DNA from: Talpa occidentalis
Lineage: Eukaryota > Chordata > Mammalia > Eulipotyphla > Talpidae
DNA length: 64,000 nucleotides
Direction: 5' to 3'
Assembly (NCBI RefSeq): GCF_014898055.3
Contig: NW_023605194.1
Coordinates: forward strand, 65,535,361-65,599,360
Made by a program: the position numbers and the translations under genes
Notes under the pieces: model-generated
Database searches by the model: none
Told to the model about the DNA's origin: nothing
The model's input: only the letters and a program-made list of their open reading frames with translations
Part shown: positions 58,500-64,000 of the stretch, one piece after another
Layout of the letters: every line of letters begins with the position of its first letter
Numbering within the stretch: the first letter of the stretch is position 1

Positions 58500-59500
58500 A
58501 TGGTCTGATTAATCTCATCTAAGAAATAACTAGAGATGGATACAAGGATTAGTGCCCAAAGATGTTCATTGAAATGCTGTTTACAACCATGGAAACTGGA
58601 AATGGTCTAAATGTCCAATAATAGGGGATTGGCTAGCTAAGAGGTGGAACTCTGGAAATAGTAAACCCCAGCATGTTTTTACTAATGTTACTAAATGTTC
58701 AAATGACATTTAACAATTTATGAAAACGTACACGATTAATGCTAAGTGAGAAAGTCAGGATAAAAGTCTCGCATGGTTTGTCTGGAAATCTTCAAAGGCT
58801 TAAACATAGGGTTACCCTATGGCCCAGCAATTCCATTCCTATGGAAACGAAAATATTTGGTCCACACAAAAACTTCTTCACAAATGTTCATAGCAGTATT
58901 TTTCATAATATCCACAAGGTGAAATTGCCCACCACCTGATCTGTGGATAAAAAAATATGGTATACCCATATAATGAAATATTATTTTGCAATAAAAGGTA
59001 GTGACATTTGGAGTGATGAATCTTCTAATTTGATTATGGTAATAGTTGCACAACTCTGTAAATATGCTAAAAATTGAATTGTATGCTTTAAATAGGTGAA
59101 TTGTAAGGTATGTGAACCGCAAGTCAATAAAGTTATGTAAAAGAAAAAGGAAGGGATGGCAGGTGACACAACATGGATAAACTTTGGAAACATTATGTAT
59201 GTGAGTGAAAGAAGTCAGTCACAAAGACCATCTTCTGGATCATTCCATGGGTATGAAATGTCCAAACCAGGAAAAATCTGCAGCGACAGAAAGTACAGTA
59301 GAGGTTGCCCAAGGCAACCTTGGGGGTTGGAGGGTTGACAACTGGAAGATACGGATTTCTTTGTGAGATCATAAAAATGTTTTAAAATTGGTTGTGATGA
59401 TGGTTACCCAACTCTGACTATACTAAACGACATCGATTTGTACACCATCTTACATGGGTGAATTGGAAAACATGAATTATCTTGATAAAGCTGTTACCAA
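58500..59500 (+). mobile_element. Old L1 3' fragments
   Basis: These are decayed L1M/HAL1-like pieces: 'ggatacaaggattagtgcccaaagatg'-type and 'cagcaattccattcctatgg'-type sequence in two or more parts, non-coding. Confidence 0.55.
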
Positions 59501-59839
59501 AAAGTCATATTATTGGATCCAAACTGTATTTTTAAGTGTGTGAATGTATATACACAGGGGGAAAAAAAGGAGCGGAACCCCAACTTATTGGCAATGTTTA
59601 TTTCTAGGGGGTGGGTTTATGGGTTTTTTCTTTATGTTTTTATGTTTCTACATTTTTTTACTTTGAGTGTTACTTTTATAATCAGAAAAATTAATAGTGT
59701 CACCAGACAAGGGAGCAGGCCCAGGGCCCCTAGTTCCGATCTCGTCCTCCAACAACACAGGCTGGCAAACCAGTCACTGTCTACTGCTCCACCCACTGGA
59801 AATCAGAGGGATGGACTTAGGGGCCATTTGAGACTCTGT

Positions 59840-60250
59840 GGTCAAGACTGAAAAGTGGATCTCACAGACATTGGTGAGGGCAGGCAAAGACTCAGCATTT
59901 ATTGCTTAGTGAAAGAGCAAGGAAAGTTCTGGGGCGGGTGGCCTCTCTGGATGTGAAAGAGACTCTCCGAAGAGCCTGAGCTAGGGGTCTGCACAGGTTT
60001 GGGAGCTGGGGTGTTGTAATAGTGTAATCCCCAGGGAAAGGGAAGATTCCAGGTTCTCTGCCCCACCCTAAGGAAGGGCGGAGCTGGGCAAGGTGGTAAA
60101 CTAGAAATGACTGGGGAAAGGGCTGGAGGAAAGAGAAGAAGCAGAGAGAGATGGAGAAAGAAAGCTGGAGGAAAGACATGTGAAGCCGTGCTTGCTTCTT
60201 GGCCTTGGACAGAGCCAGGGACTTGGTGACGTGAAAAGAGACACTTGAAA
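59840..60250 (-). mobile_element. LTR-like repeat, second family, copy 1
   Basis: On the minus strand the sequence has CAATAAATGCTGAGTC at about 59893-59907, a polyadenylation-type signal. The stretch 'ttagtgaaagagcaaggaaa...gttctgggg' and 'ctctggatgtgaaagagactctc' also occurs at 62195-62275 in the same orientation. I do not recognise the family and could not set its ends. Confidence 0.4.
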
Positions 60251-60263
60251 GAGACATGGGTGA

Positions 60264-60547
60264 GGCCTCCCCGGTGGCGCAGCGGTTGAGCGCTGGGTTG
60301 CGAAGCTGCCCGCAGCCTCTGCAGCGCCGGTTCGATCCCCGGCTGCTCCCGGCCACCAGAGGAGGGTCCCACATGGCGCGCAGACCTCTCCTGCCGCCCG
60401 CTGCTCCCCTCAGCAGTGTACTTCGGTCCTTCTGCCTGCTCTGCTCCCCACTCTGGCTCTGGTGAATTCTCTCACCCTCCCATGCTTCTGACTGTACCCA
60501 GTGCTTGTATAAATAAATAAAAATAAATCTTAAAAAAAAAAAAAAAA
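60264..60547 (+). mobile_element. tRNA-derived SINE, younger subfamily
   Basis: It is nearly full-length with intact A and B box-like segments. A perfect duplication GAGACATGGGTGAGG flanks it (60251-60265 and from 60548). The clean duplication suggests a recent insertion. Confidence 0.93.
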
Positions 60548-60869
60548 GAGACATGGGTGAGGAACCCATGGGGGACTGACAATGGCAGCCTTTATCTTGA
60601 CTTGTATTTTGATTTTGCCCTTTTCCTTCCAGACTTTCCTGGTCCCTTCTGCCCCTTTTTCATGGCTCCCCCCCAGAAGGTGTTTTAGACTTATGGCAAA
60701 CTTTCAGACCTCAGTGACCCTGCTTTGGGCCAACCCTGTTTGGCTGGACATTCACCCATGCAGGGATAGGTAACTGGATGTTTAAATGGAAACTATTTTA
60801 ACTATATTCTTTCTCTTCTCTGCGCACAAATTGTCTATATTGCACACTAATTGTATTAAACGTTCTTTT

Positions 60870-61157
60870 TTAATAATAATTTATTCTTTTTTTCCCCCAA
60901 GATCCACCTACTTATGCACACAAGAGCTAGGGTACAGGCCAGAGGTGTGGGGGTGAGAGGATTCACCAGAGACAGAGTAGGGAACAGAACAGGCAGACTG
61001 ACTGAAACACCCTGCTGAGGGGAGCAGTGGGCAAGACAGGAGAGGTCTGCCCCACCATGTGTTTTCTCCCTGGCCGGCCGGAGTTCGAACTCATGCTGCA
61101 AAGGCTGCGGATTGCTTCACAGTGCGGTGCCCAACCCCTTGCCTCACCAGGGATGCC
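60870..61157 (-). mobile_element. tRNA-derived SINE, older subfamily
   Basis: The tail is left and the head right ('cccaaccccttgcctcaccagggatgcc' on the plus strand). A weak duplication AAAxGTTCTTTT is visible at about 60857 and 61160. Confidence 0.82.
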
Positions 61158-61295
61158 TAAAAGTTCTTTTCATTAAAGGTCTTACACACTAGAGTATCCT
61201 TTGTCTTGATGCAGCAGATGCAGAACCTATTTAGAGCAGGCAGGTTTGGGGATCCTGTGTTACCCCTCTCTCTGCCAGATAAAAGTATAAGAACA

Positions 61296-61558
61296 GGGCC
61301 TCCCCGTGGCGCAGCGGTTGAGCGCTGGGTTGTGAAGCTGGCCACGGCCTCTGCAGCGCCAGTTCGATCCCCGGCTGCTCCCCGGCCACCACAGGAGGGT
61401 CCCACATGGCGCGCAGACCTCTCCTGCCGCCCGCTGCTCCCCTCAGCGGTGTACTTAGGTCCTTCTGCCTGCTCTGCTCCCCGCTCTGGCTCTGGTAGGC
61501 TCTCTCACCCTCCGCGCTTCTGACTGTACCCAGTGCATGTACAAACAAACAAACAAAC

Positions 61559-61584
<26 letters not shown>
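61296..61584 (+). mobile_element. tRNA-derived SINE, younger subfamily
   Basis: The head has lost two bases ('ctccccgtggcgcagcgg'). The tail is AAACAAACAAAT and AATAATAAT. The duplication AAAAGTATAAGAACA lies at 61281-61295 and at the right end from about 61587. Confidence 0.92.
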
Positions 61585-61589
<5 letters not shown>

Positions 61590-61599
61590 AGTATAAGAA

Positions 61600-62110
61600 C
61601 AAAGGAATTCAATTTTATTGGCTGAGACAGCAAGGAGAGTGGACCTGGCTAACGTCCATTTGTTGTTGCTAGTAGGGAGCACCAATCTGCTGTAGCTTGG
61701 AGGTCTGCAGGAGGTCTGCATCTTCAAGGTGAACATTTCACAGAGGCCGTGTGCCCACAGCTCCAGTCTGAACTGGTCTGGTCTCAAGCTCTGGGATCCT
61801 CTTCTGAATCTGTAACTCCCTTTTCTTCTAATAGCAGTAAACTCAATAAGCTGTGAAAAGACCACCTAGAAATGGTTTTAAAAAACAATGAGCCAAGGAT
61901 ATTTATGGCAACAAGTGTGAGGCCTGGAGTCATCAGGTGTTTCGTCTCTTGTTTACAAGCCCATGGGAACAGAAAAATCTGGTTCTTGAGTTCTGTCCTA
62001 TATGTGTCCTGGGACTCTTCTTGACTGACTAGTAATTAAAACCACAACATGATACAGGTAAGGTTACAATGATAAGTGCAAGGTATAGATAGAGCCCCGA
62101 GGAAGGAGGG
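61600..62110. other. Intergenic, nothing recognised
   Basis: I see no exon, RNA gene or recognised repeat in this stretch. Confidence 0.4.
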
Positions 62111-62189
62111 TGCTATAGACTGAATTGTGTCAGTCCCCCAATTCATGCATTGAAATCCTAACCTCCAGGAGATATTGGAATCCTAACCT

Positions 62190-62470
62190 CCAGCATTTAT
62201 TGATTAGTGAAAGAGCAAGGAAAGAAAGTTCTGGGGGGCCACTCTGGATGTGAAAGAGACTCTCTGAGGTGCTGGAGAGGGAATGATTAAGGTTGAATGA
62301 GGTCGTACAGGTGAGCTGGGATGGGATAGGACTCATAGCTTTATGAGAAGAGGCACCAGACAGCTTGCTCTTTCCACCCACGCCCCACATGAGGATACAA
62401 GAAGGAAACCCTCTGGAAGCCAGGAAGAGAGACCTCAATAGACATCGACCCTCACAGACCTTGAGCTGGT
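62190..62470 (-). mobile_element. LTR-like repeat, second family, copy 2
   Basis: It shares with 59895-59960 the stretch 'catttattgattagtgaaagagcaagg' and 'ctggatgtgaaagagactctctga' and ends near 'gacctcaatagacatcgaccctcacagacc'. It has the CAATAAATG signal on the minus strand. The left side abuts the duplicated AATCCTAACCTCCAG. Confidence 0.4.
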
Positions 62471-62808
62471 AACAGGGGCTAGGGAGGGGGAGGAGATCGG
62501 GTGAGACACTAAGCTGCTATAGTAGGGAATCTGCACATACGTGTTGTTTATGGCCTGTCTGTCCTGAGTGAATTTTCCAGCCCGAGGACACATCTGGAGG
62601 AGGGCAGGGGGCCAGTGCTCGCTGCAGACCAGCCTCAGCACGGCGGGACGAGCATGAGGCCAGGTGTCCAGGAGGGTAGTAAGGAGCTCCGGGGCCGGAC
62701 ATCACAATCTCCTGGCAGCAGTGAAGGCCTGCTTACTGCTGAACTGTCTTTGTTCAACTCACTAAAAGGCAGCTGGAAATGAAAGGTTAAGGCACTTTCT
62801 TTAGGGTG

Positions 62809-63247
62809 TGTAGCGGCAGGATGGGACACGGAGCAGCATCTCTATGATGGGAGCAGGCAGGCGAAGGAGAGTCCCAAGAGCCCTCAGTGGCTTTTTCAGG
62901 CTTTTATTGAGTTTACCAGGTACATGGCAGGCAGGGGGCTGGCGGGCCTCCCAGCCCCCGGCAAATCGTCCCTCTTTCTGGGCTCTCCGGCGTTCTCTCG
63001 TGACCTCTGCTTCTCTGCTGGGGCTGCTCTCTCAGTTGTTCCTCTCTCTGGTTATTCTCTTTCTTCTCTCCTGGTGTCCCCGTGATGCCGCCCTTATAAG
63101 CCCAGTCTCTCAGCTCGGGTGTACCCATCTATTCATGCCCACACCCCACCTCAGGTGCCCTTCAGGCATGCATTCAGGACCACAGGGATCCATCATCCAT
63201 CCAAATGGTGGGAGGACAGAAAAGCCTGATACTTTACTTACCCTATA
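62809..63247 (-). mobile_element. Solo LTR of the nested family
   Basis: It is 439 bp from TGTAGCGG to CCCTATA. GGGTG is duplicated at 62804-62808 and 63248-63252. TTATAAG (TATA-type on the minus strand, about 63095) is clear. It is the one long copy not associated with another copy of the family. Confidence 0.92.
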
Positions 63248-63475
63248 GGGTGTTAGCCACCCCCCAATCTTCCAGATTGATGGCTACCTGATTAAAGCAC
63301 ACTTTAGAGCTCACTCTATTTCTGTCTCTTCTTCGTTGGCATTTAGTGGTGACAGGTGGCCCAAACTCTGATCTTCCGGTTACACTGGGACTTCTAGCCT
63401 CTAGAACTGTGAGAAAATACACTGTTGCTTAAGTCACCTGGTCTGTGGTCTTTTATTATGGCAAACAGCTGAGTA

Positions 63476-63789
63476 CGAGGGAAGGCTTCACCCTCCTGGG
63501 GAGAAGAGGCAAACAGGGTTTCTTTTGGTTTCCATAACTCTGTTGTCCTCCCTCCTCCCTGCTGCAAAGGGCATCTTTCTAAGTGCAGATGTGGTTGTGC
63601 CTTTAGAGGCTCACCAAGGCCTATAAAATATTCCAACTCCTCTATGTGATGTGTCCCATCACAGGAGCAGGATCCACTCTCTTGCAAGGAGGGGAAGGGT
63701 CTGCTCAACACCTTCTAGGGAGTTGCCACATGGGGTGCCACTTTCTAGTGATGAACTGGAGGTACCCATGGATTCCTTCTCCCTTGCCT
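63476..63789. other. No feature recognised
   Basis: I see no exon or recognised repeat between the MaLR remnant and the last SINE. Confidence 0.4.
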
Positions 63790-64000
63790 TTCTTTTTTTT
63801 TTTTTTTAAAGAGTTATTTATTTATTTATTTATTTTTTACAAAGAATGGGGGTACAGGCCAGATGTGCAGGAGAGTGAGAGGATTCACCAGAGACAGAAT
63901 GGGGAACAGAACAGGCAGACCGACCGAAACACACTGCTGAGGGGAGCAGTGGGGAGACAGGAGAGGTCTGCCGCGCCATGTGGGTATCTCCAAGACCGGC
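63790..64000 (-). mobile_element. tRNA-derived SINE, older subfamily, cut by the window end
   Basis: The T run and ATTTATTTATTT tail start at about 63790. The body continues to the end of the window before reaching the tRNA-like head. Confidence 0.88.

Larger units (their letters stand above)
62111..63475 (+). mobile_element. MaLR-type LTR remnant, broken by later insertions
   Basis: The left part (62111-62195, 'tgctatagactgaattgtgtcag') matches the start of MLT1/MST-type LTRs and the right part (about 63390-63475, 'gggacttctagcctctagaac') their end. Between them lie an LTR-like insert with the duplication AATCCTAACCTCCAG (about 62153 and 62179), some unassigned sequence, and the solo LTR at 62809-63247. 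Confidence 0.5.

Overview
The window is nuclear DNA of a placental mammal. It holds three spliced genes with GT-AG introns, CpG-rich promoters, dense L1 elements, LTR elements and one tRNA-derived SINE type. The genes match SLC7A4, P2RX6 and LRRC74B, neighbours on human 22q11.21. The SINE (tRNA head with a 'gtggcgcagcggttgag' A box, then a unique body, an ATAAATAA stretch and an A tail) is not Alu, B1/B2, Bov, CAN, ERE or AfroSINE as I know them. I therefore do not name the species.

Layout. 1-2.0 kb: GC-rich then plain sequence. 2.0-11.5 kb: old repeats holding a young full-length L1 on the minus strand with both ORFs open. 11.5-13.4 kb: old L1-related sequence with a large imperfect inverted repeat. 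13.4-18.4 kb: a nest of four insertions of one non-autonomous LTR retrotransposon family. 18.4-28.5 kb: decayed L1 with SINEs. 29.5-33.1 kb: SLC7A4 (+). 35.6-42.3 kb: P2RX6 (-). 43.1-58.1 kb: LRRC74B (+), whose last intron holds a GA microsatellite and a second nest of the same LTR family. 58.1-64 kb: old L1, SINE and LTR pieces plus another solo LTR of that family.

All three genes look functional: frames join across every intron I placed and key residues are present. SLC7A4 and P2RX6 are tail to tail, and P2RX6 and LRRC74B are head to head across about 0.8 kb.

The most unusual content is the LTR family. At least ten LTR copies run from TGTAGGG-like to CCCTACA-like ends and nearly all insertions have clean 5-bp target duplications. 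The 1.2-1.4 kb interior has no gag-pol. The primer-binding site looks like tRNA-Ser, and the family repeatedly inserted into its own copies.
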